From assembly GCA_947474365.1 (NCBI GenBank), contig CANJIU010000020.1:48722-112721 (forward strand): 64,000 bases of DNA. The letters run 5' to 3'. The notes under the pieces were generated by a model. That model did no database searches. It was not told the DNA's origin and worked only from the letters and a program-made list of their open reading frames with translations. Position numbers and translations under genes: made by a program. Numbering within the stretch: position 1 is the first letter of the stretch; each line of letters begins with the position of its first letter. Positions 18,351 through 28,609 of this stretch are shown here, one piece after another. The DNA comes from Opitutia bacterium. GTDB lineage: Bacteria; Verrucomicrobiota; Verrucomicrobiia; Opitutales; Opitutaceae.

Positions 18351-21300
18351 TCAGAACGTGCCCTTCACGCCGAAGACCCAATTGGCGCCGTACTCCTGGT
18401 ATTGCCGCAACCGCCGGGAGCGGCCCTCGACCACGTCGTTGGGGGTGTCGAACCAGCGTAGTGGCACGCCGGTGATGTTGCGGCCCTGAACGTAGAGCGA
18501 AAGGATCTGGGTGAGCCGCCAGTTGAGCGACGTGTCGAATTGGGCCACGGCCTCTCGAAAACGTCCGTAGACGCCGTCGGGGCGCTCCGCGGTCCATACC
18601 GCACCGATCGAGCCATTGAAGCGCCGATAGGCGTAGCCGAGCCGGCCGGACAGGCGGTGGGGCGCGAGGCCCGTGCGGCGCTGGCTCGCGTAGGTGCGGG
18701 CGTAGGACGCGTTCACGCTCGTGCCGCGCAGCAGGTCAGGCAGGAAACCAAGGGTTTGGTTGTAGGAAAGATCGAGGTTGCGGAAGCGCCGTTCCTCGGT
18801 GCTGTTCCGCGTGGTGCGGAAGGTGAAATTGGCAAAATCCGGATCCTCCTCGCCGAATTCGGACGCGGTGAAATCGGAGGTTTCGCGCAGGTTGCGGATG
18901 TCGTTTTGCGCCACGGCGAGCGTCAGCTGCCCCGGGGCCCGGTTGCCGAAATAGTAGGCGAGCCGGGCCTGGTAATTGTTGGAATACTCCGGTTTCAGGT
19001 TCGGATTGGGCGTATCCACGCGCTGGGCATCCTCCACGATGTTGTAGAGGCCGGTCAGGCTGTCGATCGGCGGACGCGAGATCGCCTTGTTGGCGCCGGC
19101 CTGGAATTCGAAGTTCGGCGAGATCCGGTACTTTGCCAGCAGGGAGGGAAACGCATTGTAGTACTCCGACTCGCGCGCGATGCGCGGGTTGCTGAAAAAC
19201 TGATACTGCAGCCCTGCCACGGTGGTGGCCCGGCCGGTGGCGGCGGTTGGATATCCCGCCGCGATGAGCTCGCGGCGGAAGCGCGGATCGAACTCCATGA
19301 AGCGGTTGGCCGTGTTCTCCACCCGCACGCCGCCGCGCAGCGTCAACCGCGGGGTCACGTTTACATCCATTTGCCCGTAGCCGGCGGTGACCGTCTGGCG
19401 GAAATCGCGCCGGTTGCCGATGAACGCGGTGTAGAAATTGTCGGGGGTCGCCACCCGGATGAATTGCTCCGGATGCGCATAGAACAGCTCGCCAATCCGG
19501 CCGCGATCCGCCCGCGGCAGATTTCCGACGACGCCGGCAGTGTTGGAAAAGGTCAGGGCGTTTGTCGTGCCTGTCTCAAAGGGATGGGGCGCGACGTAGC
19601 CGAGGTTGGCCCAGCTGCCGTTGGCCGTGACATTCGGCACGCCGACCGCGGAATAGGTGCCAGCGAAGGTGTCACCGCCGGGCCCGATATAGCGCCAGAG
19701 TTCCCAGGGCGCGTAATTGTTGTTTTTGCGCGACTCCTCGGCCCATTTGCCGCCGAATTTCACCACAGTCGGAAAATTACGGAAAAACGGGACGGTCCAG
19801 CGTGCGTTGGCCTGGCCGGTCCAGATCTCCGTCGCCCATCGACTGTCGGCGCTCTGCACGCGGGTGCCGCCCGTCCAATTTTTCAGGTCAAACGGGTTGG
19901 GGCCCGATGTCTGATGGATCGTCCATTCGTGGGAATCGGCGGCGGGGCGGGTCGCCGTCCAATCGATTGGAATAGAGAGGGTCTCCGATTGGGAAATCTT
20001 CCGCTCGAGCGAGACGTAGCTGTTGACGGAGCGCGAGTAAGCCCCAGCGCCGTCGACGACGACTTGATCCAGTTTGTATTCGAACTTCGGCGAAAGCGTC
20101 CGGGTGTAGGTCTCGGCCGCGGCTGTGCCGCCGGCGTTGTTGATCGCCGGCACGGTGTTTGCCGTCGTACGGGCGGTGCGGATCGAAAGGAGCCCGTCGC
20201 CTCCGACCCGGGAACGGCCGTTGTTGACGTTGTTGTTGCTGTTGGCCGCGACGAACGTGAAGTTCCGGTTCCAGAATTCGCCCTCGACCATCGTGTAGAT
20301 CGCGTTGACCGAAAGGACGAGCCGCCGCGTCGCCTTGAAGTCGGCCGCCAGCGAGAAGGCGTCCTTGAGGATGACCTTCGGGCCGTCCTTGAAGTCGATT
20401 TGCCGGACGACCATCGGTCGGGGATCGGCGACCGTCGGACTCTTGTTGTGGTCCTGCACAAACGAATACTGCTCGGTGTAGGAGTTGGCCCGGCTGGCGC
20501 TCAGCATGAGGCCGAACCGCTGGTTCAGGAACGACTCGGAGTATTCGAGGGACGCATTGGGCTTCCATTTGTAATTCTTGTGCTCATTGGCGCCCCACTC
20601 GCGGTTGATCGTGAATTCCTCGGCGTTGAAGTTAACGCTGAAGTTGAAGCCAACCCGGCGCCCCTTGCGGTCAAAGGCGCGGCGGGTCTTCATGTTGATC
20701 GTGCCCGCTGGTGAATCGGCGTCCGACTCCGCGCTCGTGGTTCGGCTGATCTCGATCGATTCGACGCCGGTGATCAAAATGCTTTCGAAACTCGTGGCGC
20801 GGGACGCGTCGCCGCCGCCCCGGTTGGAATCGGCGCTGGCGGTGCGGATGCCGTCAAACGACACGCCGACGTATTGCCCGTCCATGCCGCCGAGCCGCGG
20901 GCCGCGGGCCTCGGATTCGACGTAGTCGACGTCGACGCCCGGCAGGTATTTCAGGAACTCGCCCATGTTGCCGTCGGTGATGTCGCCGAAGATGTCGGAA
21001 GAGACCGACGTGGTGATGTCCATGTTGCGCCGCTGGTCCATCACGGCCTTGGCATTGCCCTCGCGTTCCGAGGAGACGGTGAACGCCTGGAGTTGCACGA
21101 CGCCCTCCTTTTTCGGCGGGGAGGCCGCGGTGCTGATCAGGGTGATTTCGCGCACGGCGATTCCGCCTGACGCTACGGAAAACGTTTCGTTGACCGGATT
21201 GTAGCCGCTATACGCGACCGCGATCGTCGCCTCGCCCGCCGGGACCTGGGTGAATTGGAAGGAGCCGTCGCTCTCCGTGAACGTGAGCTGGTTCGTGCCC

Positions 21301-21476
21301 TCAAGCCGCACCTCGGCATTGCGGACGTATTCCTTCGCCACCGGGTTGTACACCCGGCCCTGGATCGTGCCGGTTGTGACGGCCTGTGCGTGAGCCAAGA
21401 GGACGGTCGCAATCCAGCCAAGCGCGAATCCAAGGCGACGAAGCTTGGACCGTGATGTAGGAGTGGAAGAAATCAT
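18351..21476 (-). CDS. TonB-dependent receptor, tandem paralogue
   Basis: 1,041 aa. Same layout as its downstream neighbour: signal peptide (WIATVLLAHAQA), regulatory-like sandwich (GTIQGRVYNPVAKEYVRNAE), the segment FTVSSEREGNAKAVMDQR, plug (LPGVDVDYVESEARGPRLGG) and barrel ending in WVFGVKGTF. The N-terminal third is nearly residue-for-residue parallel with the neighbour while the barrel loops differ, as expected if a duplication was followed by ligand specialisation. It follows the DUF1552 gene on the same strand with a gap of about 85 bases, so co-expression with the cytochrome-type pair is plausible. Confidence 0.9.
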   Translation of the reverse strand: MISSTPTSRSKLRRLGFALGWIATVLLAHAQAVTTGTIQGRVYNPVAKEYVRNAEVRLEGTNQLTFTESDGSFQFTQVPAGEATIAVAYSGYNPVNETFSVASGGIAVREITLISTAASPPKKEGVVQLQAFTVSSEREGNAKAVMDQRRNMDITTSVSSDIFGDITDGNMGEFLKYLPGVDVDYVESEARGPRLGGMDGQYVGVSFDGIRTASADSNRGGGDASRATSFESILITGVESIEISRTTSAESDADSPAGTINMKTRRAFDRKGRRVGFNFSVNFNAEEFTINREWGANEHKNYKWKPNASLEYSESFLNQRFGLMLSASRANSYTEQYSFVQDHNKSPTVADPRPMVVRQIDFKDGPKVILKDAFSLAADFKATRRLVLSVNAIYTMVEGEFWNRNFTFVAANSNNNVNNGRSRVGGDGLLSIRTARTTANTVPAINNAGGTAAAETYTRTLSPKFEYKLDQVVVDGAGAYSRSVNSYVSLERKISQSETLSIPIDWTATRPAADSHEWTIHQTSGPNPFDLKNWTGGTRVQSADSRWATEIWTGQANARWTVPFFRNFPTVVKFGGKWAEESRKNNNYAPWELWRYIGPGGDTFAGTYSAVGVPNVTANGSWANLGYVAPHPFETGTTNALTFSNTAGVVGNLPRADRGRIGELFYAHPEQFIRVATPDNFYTAFIGNRRDFRQTVTAGYGQMDVNVTPRLTLRGGVRVENTANRFMEFDPRFRRELIAAGYPTAATGRATTVAGLQYQFFSNPRIARESEYYNAFPSLLAKYRISPNFEFQAGANKAISRPPIDSLTGLYNIVEDAQRVDTPNPNLKPEYSNNYQARLAYYFGNRAPGQLTLAVAQNDIRNLRETSDFTASEFGEEDPDFANFTFRTTRNSTEERRFRNLDLSYNQTLGFLPDLLRGTSVNASYARTYASQRRTGLAPHRLSGRLGYAYRRFNGSIGAVWTAERPDGVYGRFREAVAQFDTSLNWRLTQILSLYVQGRNITGVPLRWFDTPNDVVEGRSRRLRQYQEYGANWVFGVKGTF

Positions 21477-21561
21477 GAAAGTGGAAGGCAGACGTCGGCG
21501 TAGTTTCGCCGGCCGTCAGGAACGGGCCCGAACGGCGTGCCCCGCGCCCACGCTCCTCCGC

Positions 21562-22908
21562 TCACGCCATCTCCAGCCCGCGCATCGTGCCCGTTGAGGT
21601 CGCGAATTTGTCCGCCTCGATTCCCATCCGCTGCAGCATCGAGACAAACAGGTTGGGCAGCGGGTAATTGTGCGTCGTGTCGAAGCCGAGGTGCTGGCCG
21701 TGGCGGAAGCCGCCGCCGGCAAACAGCGTCGGCAGGTTCGTCGTCACGTGCGTGTTGGCGTTTCCGAGATTCGACCCGTAGAGCACCATCGTCCGATCGA
21801 AGAGTGTGTCGCCGTCCTCCTTCACCGCTTTCAGATCGTTGAACAGCTCCCCGAGCAGCTTCATGTGCCACCGGTCGATCGCCTTGAGCTGCGCGAGCTT
21901 GGTCTCGGACTTCCCGTGGTGCGAGAGATTGTGATACGCGTCAGTCAGCTTGACCTCGTGATCGAGTTCGATCGTCGGTGAGTTCACACTGTCGAGCAGC
22001 AGCGAAATCGAGCGCGTCGAATCCGTCTCAAACGCGAGCCGCGCCATGTCGTACATCAGCTTCACCTTGTCCATGTATTCCTTGGGACTCGCCGGGTCGA
22101 TCGGCGCCGGGACGTTCACGTGCGGCTTCGGACGTTTCTCCCAGTCTTTTGACATCTCCATCCGTTGTTCCAGATCGCGGACGCTGGTGAAATACTGGTC
22201 GAGCCGGTCGCGGTCGCGCGCGCCCACGCTGCGCTGCAGGTCCTTCGCCTGGCTGGCGACGGCGTCGAGGATGCTCTGGCCCTGCGCCAGCCGCCGCAGC
22301 TGCGCATCCACCTCGGCCGGCGAGCCCTGGACGAACAGGCGCTTGAACACCTCCGAGGGTTTTTCCTCGCAGGGAATCAGCACGCCCGAACCCGTCCAGG
22401 AAAGGCTGCGCTGGCCCTGCTGCACATTGACCCCGAGGGTCAGCGACGGAAACCGCGTCTCCGGGCCGATCCGCTCCGCGATGTACTGGTCGAGGGAGAT
22501 CGTGTTGCGAAAACCACCGCTGCCCGGGTGCGGCGCCGCGGTGAGAAAACAATTGTCCGCCGGGTGACCGCCGTCGACATCCGGGTGCGACACGCCGCTG
22601 AACACGGTGAAGTCCTCGCGGTGGTCCTTCAGGACCTCAAGGTAGGGCGAGAGCGGGTAACCGCGGCCGGTCTGCTTCGGGAAGAACTGGTCCGGCAGCA
22701 GGCCGAGGTTGTTGCAGATGCCGAGCATCCGGCGTGGCTTGAGCTTGGCGCCGTCCTTGACCGCCGCCTTCGCGAAGGCCGGCAGCATCGAGTCGAGAAA
22801 CGGCAGGGAAAGCACGATGCCCGCGCCCCGGAGGAATTGCCGGCGGGAGACCGCACGCTGGGTGGAGATGAACGGACGGGAAGGTGAACGTGCGGCGCGG
22901 GGATTCAT
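21562..22908 (-). CDS. DUF1552 domain-containing protein (Tat-exported), second copy
   Basis: 448 aa. A twin-arginine motif ([20 protein letters not shown]) marks Tat export. The body follows DUF1552: [19 protein letters not shown] early, then [19 protein letters not shown], and late [19 protein letters not shown] followed by [11 protein letters not shown]. The N-terminal subtype ([12 protein letters not shown]) differs from the first copy (FVVFPNGAIPARWW), so the two copies are not a recent duplication. It begins 16 bases after the DUF1592 gene stop, in the same operon order as the first pair. Function is not established. Confidence 0.9.
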   Translation of the reverse strand: MNPRAARSPSRPFISTQRAVSRRQFLRGAGIVLSLPFLDSMLPAFAKAAVKDGAKLKPRRMLGICNNLGLLPDQFFPKQTGRGYPLSPYLEVLKDHREDFTVFSGVSHPDVDGGHPADNCFLTAAPHPGSGGFRNTISLDQYIAERIGPETRFPSLTLGVNVQQGQRSLSWTGSGVLIPCEEKPSEVFKRLFVQGSPAEVDAQLRRLAQGQSILDAVASQAKDLQRSVGARDRDRLDQYFTSVRDLEQRMEMSKDWEKRPKPHVNVPAPIDPASPKEYMDKVKLMYDMARLAFETDSTRSISLLLDSVNSPTIELDHEVKLTDAYHNLSHHGKSETKLAQLKAIDRWHMKLLGELFNDLKAVKEDGDTLFDRTMVLYGSNLGNANTHVTTNLPTLFAGGGFRHGQHLGFDTTHNYPLPNLFVSMLQRMGIEADKFATSTGTMRGLEMA

Positions 22909-22924
22909 GCGGAGGAGGGGCGTT

Positions 22925-25531
22925 CTATTTGTTCAGGAAAAGCTCACTTTGTACAACTTCATGCAGCAGGCTGCGCACTCCATAGCCGCGCCCGGCGGCG
23001 CGTTGCAGGATCTTCTCGATCTCGGCGCGGTCGCCGAAGCGCACGGGCGCACCGGTAGAATAGACGACGAATTGCCGCACCAGATTCCGGGCGAGCTGTT
23101 TTTCGTCGTCCACCAGCACGCGCTTCAGATCGCGGACATCGTTGAATTTGCGGCCGTCGGGCAACTCGCCCGAGCAGTCGACCGGCAGCGCGAGGTGGAA
23201 GGCGAACTTCTGGCCACCACGGCTGAGACCTGGCTCCGGCTGGGCGCCGTCGCCCATCGCCCGGTAGCGGTCGCGAAAGCCGCCCATCACGTCGAAGCTT
23301 TCCAGCGCGAAACCCGCCGGATCGATTTTCGTGTGGCACACCGCGCAACTCTCCTGGTCCCGATGCTTGTCGAGCAGCTGCCGAATCGTGGTCGCACCGC
23401 GGATGTCCGGCTCGACGGCGGGGACGCTCGGAGGGGGCGGTGGGGGCGCCTGGCCGAGGATGCGTTCCATGATCCAAACACCGCGCAACACCGGCGAGGT
23501 CGTCGTGCCGTTGGCGGTGACCTTCAGTACGCTGGCTTGCGTCATCAGGCCGCCGCGCAGGCTGTCGCGCGGCAAGGTGACCTTGCGCAGCGCCACGCCC
23601 TCGACGGGTGGAAGTCCATAATGTGCGGCCAGCCGTTCGTTGAGCATCGCGAAATCCGAGATCACGAGGTTGCGCGCCGGCAGATCGCCGCGTAGGAGTT
23701 CGGCGAAGAACAGCTGGGTCTCGAGCAGCGCGGACTCCGGCAGCAGGTCGTCGAGGTAGTAGTCCGGATAAAGGCCCTCGTCCGGCGCCGTCGCCACAAT
23801 GCGGCGCAAATCGAGCCAGTAGTCGAGAAACGCGTCCACGAAGCGGCGCGCCTTCGGATCATTGAGGAGGCGCTCGGTCTGCTCGTGCAGCACTGCGGGA
23901 GTGTGCAGTTTCCCGGTGGCGGCGAGCTTCCGCAGTTCGTCATCCGGGGACGAGTTGGTCAGAAAGAACGACAGCCGCGCGGCAAGGGCGTGGTCGTCGA
24001 GCCGTCCGGGTTTCTCTTCGACCGTCACAAATTCCGGCGAGCAGAGCACCGCCGTGTAGCCGGCGATCATCGCGTCGCCGAAGTTCGCCCCGGTTTTCAG
24101 AGCGGTCTCCACGACTGGCAGAAAACGCTTCACTTCCGTCGCCGCCACGGGACCGCGATATGCCCGGCGGAGAAAAGTTTCCAGCAGCCGCGCCGCCTCC
24201 TGCGTCGGTTTCGCCGGCTTCATCACGGCAACGCCTCCGGCCCGGTCGGACTTGCCGAGCGGAAGGTTTCCAAAGAGCAGCTCATGACCCGCCGTCGGCC
24301 AGCGATCGTAGAGCGGACCTTCAACTTCGAGCCAGCGGAACGACACGCCCGGCTGACCGTCTTTTTCCGCCAGCGGGTTTTGCCAGCGCCCCGCGCCCGG
24401 GCGTGAACGGAAGAAGCGCGCGGCATCGGGCCGGATCGTTTCCCCCGCCAACAGCCAGACATCGAGCTCGTGCACGCCCGGATCGGGAAACGCATCAAAC
24501 GTGCCCAGCCACCGCAGGAGCCGCGGTGGCGTTTCCGAATAAACCGTGATCGGCTCCGATCGGCGGCCGCGCGAGATATCGTCGAGATCGGGGATCCACC
24601 AGCGGTCTGGTTTCTTCGGATCGGTCTGCTTGCCCGGCCCGACCCACACGGAAAAGGCATTGAGGCGGATCCGATAGTGGCCGGCGACCGGCGCCTTGAA
24701 GTTCGTGAACTTCGGCTCGAGCGGCTCGTAGGTGCTGGCCACGAGCCCGACGCCTTCAAGTTCCCGCGTCGCGGGATCGGCGGCGCCAACCGTCGCCGGC
24801 GCCTTGCCGGCCCGGACGTCGGGCTGCGCCTCGTATCCGAGCGTGGGAAACGTCGCGCGCTCCGGGGCCGTGTTGAAGACCGAGAATTTCATCGGTCCAA
24901 CGAAACTGCGTTGCTCGCGCGCATAGTAGCGCGTGACCGTCGTCGGCGGTCGCTCCGCCTGGGTGGCCGCCACCTGCCGCAGCGCGTACTCGGCGGCATT
25001 GAGGTAGCGCGCCATCTGCACATGGGAGACGTCGAGTGCCTCGCCGACCTTGTTGAATCGGTACGCCTCGCCGTCCTCGGGCAGAGCCTCCTTCACCTGC
25101 AGCCATGGCGCCTGCAACAGGTCGCGCAACGCGTTCTCGTATTCGTAGCGGTTGAGCCGTCGCCGGGTCGCCCGTCCTTCCCGGCCGAACGTCTCCCGCT
25201 CGGTCGCCAGCAGGGTGGCGGACAATGTGCCGACAAATTTCTCCACGTCGCCCGCGGGAGGATGCGTTTTCTTCTTCGGCGGCATCTCACCCGAACTCAC
25301 GCGATCGTGCACCTTCACCCAAAGCGCGAAATTTTTCGGATCCCCCGGTTTCAGCGCGAGTGCGGTCAGGTCGAGATTCCCCTTCTTCTCGACGTCATCG
25401 TGGCAGCTCGCGCAGTGCTGGTCGATGAACGCCGCCCCCGGGACGGGTGCCGGGGCCGCCGTGAGGCGCGGGAACGCCAGTGCGACCAGCAGGCCGAGGC
25501 CAGGAAGGGAGGAAAATACGCGGGGAGTCAC
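22925..25531 (-). CDS. DUF1592-type planctomycete cytochrome c protein, second copy
   Basis: 868 aa. Signal peptide ([18 protein letters not shown]), heme motif [13 protein letters not shown] near residue 40, then DUF1587 ([18 protein letters not shown]), a long beta-rich central region, DUF1595 ([19 protein letters not shown]), DUF1592 ([20 protein letters not shown]), DUF1588 ([20 protein letters not shown]) and DUF1585 with the second motif [19 protein letters not shown]. Both heme-type sites are intact. Likely a secreted or surface multi-heme protein acting with DUF1552; the reaction is unknown. It heads a minus-strand run that continues into two TonB receptors. Confidence 0.9.
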   Translation of the reverse strand: MTPRVFSSLPGLGLLVALAFPRLTAAPAPVPGAAFIDQHCASCHDDVEKKGNLDLTALALKPGDPKNFALWVKVHDRVSSGEMPPKKKTHPPAGDVEKFVGTLSATLLATERETFGREGRATRRRLNRYEYENALRDLLQAPWLQVKEALPEDGEAYRFNKVGEALDVSHVQMARYLNAAEYALRQVAATQAERPPTTVTRYYAREQRSFVGPMKFSVFNTAPERATFPTLGYEAQPDVRAGKAPATVGAADPATRELEGVGLVASTYEPLEPKFTNFKAPVAGHYRIRLNAFSVWVGPGKQTDPKKPDRWWIPDLDDISRGRRSEPITVYSETPPRLLRWLGTFDAFPDPGVHELDVWLLAGETIRPDAARFFRSRPGAGRWQNPLAEKDGQPGVSFRWLEVEGPLYDRWPTAGHELLFGNLPLGKSDRAGGVAVMKPAKPTQEAARLLETFLRRAYRGPVAATEVKRFLPVVETALKTGANFGDAMIAGYTAVLCSPEFVTVEEKPGRLDDHALAARLSFFLTNSSPDDELRKLAATGKLHTPAVLHEQTERLLNDPKARRFVDAFLDYWLDLRRIVATAPDEGLYPDYYLDDLLPESALLETQLFFAELLRGDLPARNLVISDFAMLNERLAAHYGLPPVEGVALRKVTLPRDSLRGGLMTQASVLKVTANGTTTSPVLRGVWIMERILGQAPPPPPPSVPAVEPDIRGATTIRQLLDKHRDQESCAVCHTKIDPAGFALESFDVMGGFRDRYRAMGDGAQPEPGLSRGGQKFAFHLALPVDCSGELPDGRKFNDVRDLKRVLVDDEKQLARNLVRQFVVYSTGAPVRFGDRAEIEKILQRAAGRGYGVRSLLHEVVQSELFLNK

Positions 25532-25623
25532 GACGGAAGCTGCCAGATCTCTTTACGATTCGCCACGGCGCGTCAATCAGCGGCTCGGCGTGCGCATTCC
25601 TTTTTCCGCCGCCTCCCGGTTCT

Positions 25624-27039
25624 TCAGTGCCCCGCCTGCAGCTTCCTCGGGTCGGTCGCGGCGATGATGACGCTCACGGATTTTTGGTTGAAGCCCTTGA
25701 ACCCGCCCTTGCGTTGCAGGTTTTCGAGGTGGCTGCCGATCGCCCCGTCGCGTCGAAAACTGTCGGCCTGCGCCGCGGTGATGAGTCCCTGCTCGAGTAA
25801 GGCCTCCACTCTTTCCGGCCGGACCGCCCAGCGCTCCCCTTCGGTGAAGGCCTGCCGCAGAAAATCGAAATCGGAAAACGGCCGCATCGTGGCCACCCCC
25901 TGCAACGCGAGTTGATCGCGCAGGAGTGCGAAATCGAAGCGCGCCTCGAGGTGATGCATTCCCGCCTGCAGGAAACTGTCGCCGTGCAGCCCGCACCAAA
26001 GCCCGACCGTCCGCAGTTGCTTCGCGGGAGGCAGCCGCTGCGAGGAAAAGTCGATGGTCGTTTCATCCGGCATCAGGTCGACGTCTGCAAACACCACGAT
26101 GCCCGCCACGGGTTGTTCGGAAATTTGCGCGCCCCATCCCGCCTCGGCTCCCGCGTAATACCGCTCGCGTTTGTGAAAACCCAATCCGCCGAGAAAGCCC
26201 ATCAGGTCGGAAAAATGCGCGCGCGAACTCCGGAAGGTGTGATGGTCGTGATTGCCCCAGCCGAGTCCAAGCCGGTCCTGGCGTCGCTTCTGCACCTGCG
26301 CGGCGCGGTTGCGCGACTCCCAGTACACGCGCTCCTCCGCGAAAAAAAGTTCACACGCCGCATCGCGGTCCACCACCGCCAGTACCGCTTCGAGCCTTGC
26401 CTGTGCGTGCCTCACGCCGTCCGCATCGGACGCGCCGGTGCGCTTCCGCGTCCGCCACAGCTCCCGTGCCCGCAGCACGCCGCCCACAAACTCCGCCGTC
26501 GGCTCCTGCACCACAAAGCCGCGGTAGCCGAGCCGTTCCACCGCGAAAAGCGTCGCGCCGTTTTCCTCATGGATGCGGGCCCGGCGAAGCCGCGCGCCAA
26601 ACGATCCCTCGATCTCGACGTCGAGATCGTGCGCCGCCACGAAGTCGACGATCGATTCCGGTTTGACTGCGAGCGCCGCGGGTCCGCCGTTCCGTGCCGA
26701 ACCGCCGCGGTCCTCCCGAATCAACACCCGCGGCATCATCGCCCGCGGATGCCAGAACACCTTCGTGCCCGGCGGCGCCTCGACGTCCTCCTCGGTGAAA
26801 CCCGCCGCCTGCAGCGCCGGAGCCGCTTCGGGCCCGAGCACGAGGTGATCGACCCATTCGAAAAAATCCGTGCCCGTCTCGTCTCGCATCCGCGCCGCCA
26901 GCCGGCCGGCGAACGGGTTGGCGGACACGAACGCGTCGATCTCTCCGCGTACGAGTCGTTCGGCTTCGAAACACAGCGGCCAGTCGAAGGCCAGAGGCGG
27001 CGGGCTCGCGGGCGAATGGGGTGGAGTCGCAGAATGCAT
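25624..27039 (-). CDS. Uncharacterised 471-aa cytosolic protein
   Basis: I do not recognise a named family. The ATG at 27039 is chosen over 27138 because the longer form adds an Arg-rich shadow-like leader that would overlap the divergent gene's upstream region. The protein has no signal peptide. Notable blocks are FEWVDHLVLGPEAAPAL, TKVFWHPRAMMPRVLI, WGNHDHHTFRSSR, VVFADVDLMPDETTIDFS and LWCGLHGDSFLQAGMHHLEA; the density of His/Asp and the order GNHDHH ... FADVDL resemble metal- or cofactor-binding sites, but this is inference. Its C-terminus (GFKGFNQKSVSVIIAATDPRK) is unusual. The gene is divergent from the small membrane-protein gene. Confidence 0.65.
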   Translation of the reverse strand: MHSATPPHSPASPPPLAFDWPLCFEAERLVRGEIDAFVSANPFAGRLAARMRDETGTDFFEWVDHLVLGPEAAPALQAAGFTEEDVEAPPGTKVFWHPRAMMPRVLIREDRGGSARNGGPAALAVKPESIVDFVAAHDLDVEIEGSFGARLRRARIHEENGATLFAVERLGYRGFVVQEPTAEFVGGVLRARELWRTRKRTGASDADGVRHAQARLEAVLAVVDRDAACELFFAEERVYWESRNRAAQVQKRRQDRLGLGWGNHDHHTFRSSRAHFSDLMGFLGGLGFHKRERYYAGAEAGWGAQISEQPVAGIVVFADVDLMPDETTIDFSSQRLPPAKQLRTVGLWCGLHGDSFLQAGMHHLEARFDFALLRDQLALQGVATMRPFSDFDFLRQAFTEGERWAVRPERVEALLEQGLITAAQADSFRRDGAIGSHLENLQRKGGFKGFNQKSVSVIIAATDPRKLQAGH

Positions 27040-27160
27040 GGTCGGGCGCGGCGGGAAACGTTGGGTCCTCGCCGCCGTGCGGCGACGAAAAACCGCCGGT
27101 GTGGTTCGGATGCGCGTGGCACGCTTTACGCCCGGCACTTTTGGGTCATCGTCCGTCCCG

Positions 27161-27721
27161 ATGCCCGAAGACTCCGACCCGCCGCGAAAGCACTATCAGC
27201 TGAAACCAAAGGAATTCGAGGCGGTAAACCATCCCCCGCGCGAGGGCGCCGCGTCTCCGGCGATTTCGGGCACGCGTGATTCCGGACCAGGTGAGGCGGA
27301 TCACGGACGGATCGATGTCCGCGAGATTTTCCGCCAGGCGAACCGACCCGGGAAGGCGCTGCAAAAAACCTCGTCTGGCAGCGAGGAAAACGAGGTGCAC
27401 GCCATGCTCCGCGAAAACCTCGAACGGGCCAACGCCGCCGGGCTGAATCAGGTGGCGCCGGTGAAGGTATTTCGCCGCCGCAAGCGCGACTTCGTCGTGC
27501 TGTTGATCCTGGGCAACGGCTTCATCGCCGTCGTCTATGCAATCGAATTGATCATCGGGTTCCAGGTGCAGTGCCTCGCCGCCCGCATGCCTTTCGAATT
27601 CTGGAACCTGGTGCGAAGCGCCTTCACCAATCCGGCGGTCTTCGCGTTGCCCGTAGCGGGCATGGTGTTTTTCAGCGCGGCCGTGGCGTGGCTTATGTAT
27701 GGGATGATGGACGATTACTGA
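27161..27721 (+). CDS. Uncharacterised membrane protein, 186 aa
   Basis: The ATG at 27161 opens a protein with a hydrophilic N-terminal half (about 105 residues, starting MPEDSDPPRKHYQLKPKEFE) and two C-terminal membrane helices, around VVLLILGNGFIAVVYAIELI and VFALPVAGMVFFSAAVAWLM, ending GMMDDY. The N-terminus therefore probably faces the cytoplasm. No domain is recognised. The gene starts about 120 bases from its divergent neighbour and its stop abuts the stop of the convergent methyltransferase gene with no gap. Confidence 0.7.
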   Translation: MPEDSDPPRKHYQLKPKEFEAVNHPPREGAASPAISGTRDSGPGEADHGRIDVREIFRQANRPGKALQKTSSGSEENEVHAMLRENLERANAAGLNQVAPVKVFRRRKRDFVVLLILGNGFIAVVYAIELIIGFQVQCLAARMPFEFWNLVRSAFTNPAVFALPVAGMVFFSAAVAWLMYGMMDDY

Positions 27722-28567
27722 TCAGCGCCGCGCGAACAGCTCCCACATCAGGACGGCTGCAGCGACGCTCACATTGAGCGACTCCACGCGACCGCTCCCG
27801 GGAATTGTCACCTGTCGCGTGCACGCCGCGGCCACGTCCGGTGCGAGACCCCGTTCTTCGTTGCCGAGGATGAGCGCGATCGGCCGGCCTGGCTCGCGCC
27901 GGGGCGTTTCCGGCCGTCCGCCACGCGTCGCCGCTCCGACCACGTCGAATCCCGCCGTCGCGAGGTCGTGAGCCAGGAGGGCGAGATTGGGCGATTGCCA
28001 GACTTCGAGATGCTCGAATCCCCCCTCGGCCACCCGATACGCTGCATCGTTGGGTTTCGCCGCGCCGGGAAGGTCGGGAATGATAATCCGAGCCACGCCG
28101 AAGAACGCCGCCGTCCGCGCGATGGCGCCGAGATTGTGGGCGTTGCCGATCCGATCGAGCACGAGCACGGCGTCGCCCCGCTTCGCCCAGTGCGCGATGT
28201 CTTCCACGGCGGGAGTGCGCAGCGCCGGGGGCGTCACGACGGCGACAATGCCGCCGTGGTGAATCGAACCGGAGATCTTTTCCAGTTCGGCGGGTTCGAC
28301 CTGACGGTAAACTTTCTTTGCCTGCGCGAGCCGCTTGCAGATCGCGCCGATGCGCTGCCCGGTCGCGTGATCGAAAAACAGCCGCTGAATGGAATCCGGG
28401 TTGCGTTCAAACCGCGCCTGGACGGCGGCGAGTCCGCACACGTTCAACTCCTCGCGTCCCGCCGGCTCAGCCGTGGAACTCGCCCTTGAGGCCTTGGCCG
28501 CCTCGCGCGCCGCCGCCGCTCGTGCCGCCAGCGAGGGTCGAAACCCGAGTCTTGGATTGTGAGCCAT
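27722..28567 (-). CDS. TrmH/SpoU-family RNA 2'-O-methyltransferase
   Basis: 281 aa. The C-terminal SPOUT domain is unmistakable: LDRIGNAHNLGAIARTAAFF, LILGNEERGL and IPGSGRVESLNVSVAAAVLM, which form the trefoil-knot SAM site of the family. The N-terminal half (NVCGLAAVQARFERNPDSIQ ...) matches the SpoU substrate-binding domain. Expected role: ribose methylation of tRNA or 23S rRNA from S-adenosylmethionine; target position cannot be named. The next gene upstream on the same strand is another ribose methyltransferase, about 50 bases away (counted from its stop). Confidence 0.9.
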   Translation of the reverse strand: MAHNPRLGFRPSLAARAAAAREAAKASRASSTAEPAGREELNVCGLAAVQARFERNPDSIQRLFFDHATGQRIGAICKRLAQAKKVYRQVEPAELEKISGSIHHGGIVAVVTPPALRTPAVEDIAHWAKRGDAVLVLDRIGNAHNLGAIARTAAFFGVARIIIPDLPGAAKPNDAAYRVAEGGFEHLEVWQSPNLALLAHDLATAGFDVVGAATRGGRPETPRREPGRPIALILGNEERGLAPDVAAACTRQVTIPGSGRVESLNVSVAAAVLMWELFARR

Positions 28568-28609
28568 TCCCTAGGCTGACGCACCCGCCGCCGTGAAACC
28601 AAACAAAAT

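Noticed and set aside
18540..20714. 724-residue plus-strand frame opposite the second TonB receptor
   Set aside because: It is the antisense shadow of a clear TonB receptor; high-GC codon bias keeps the opposite frame open. No domain is visible.
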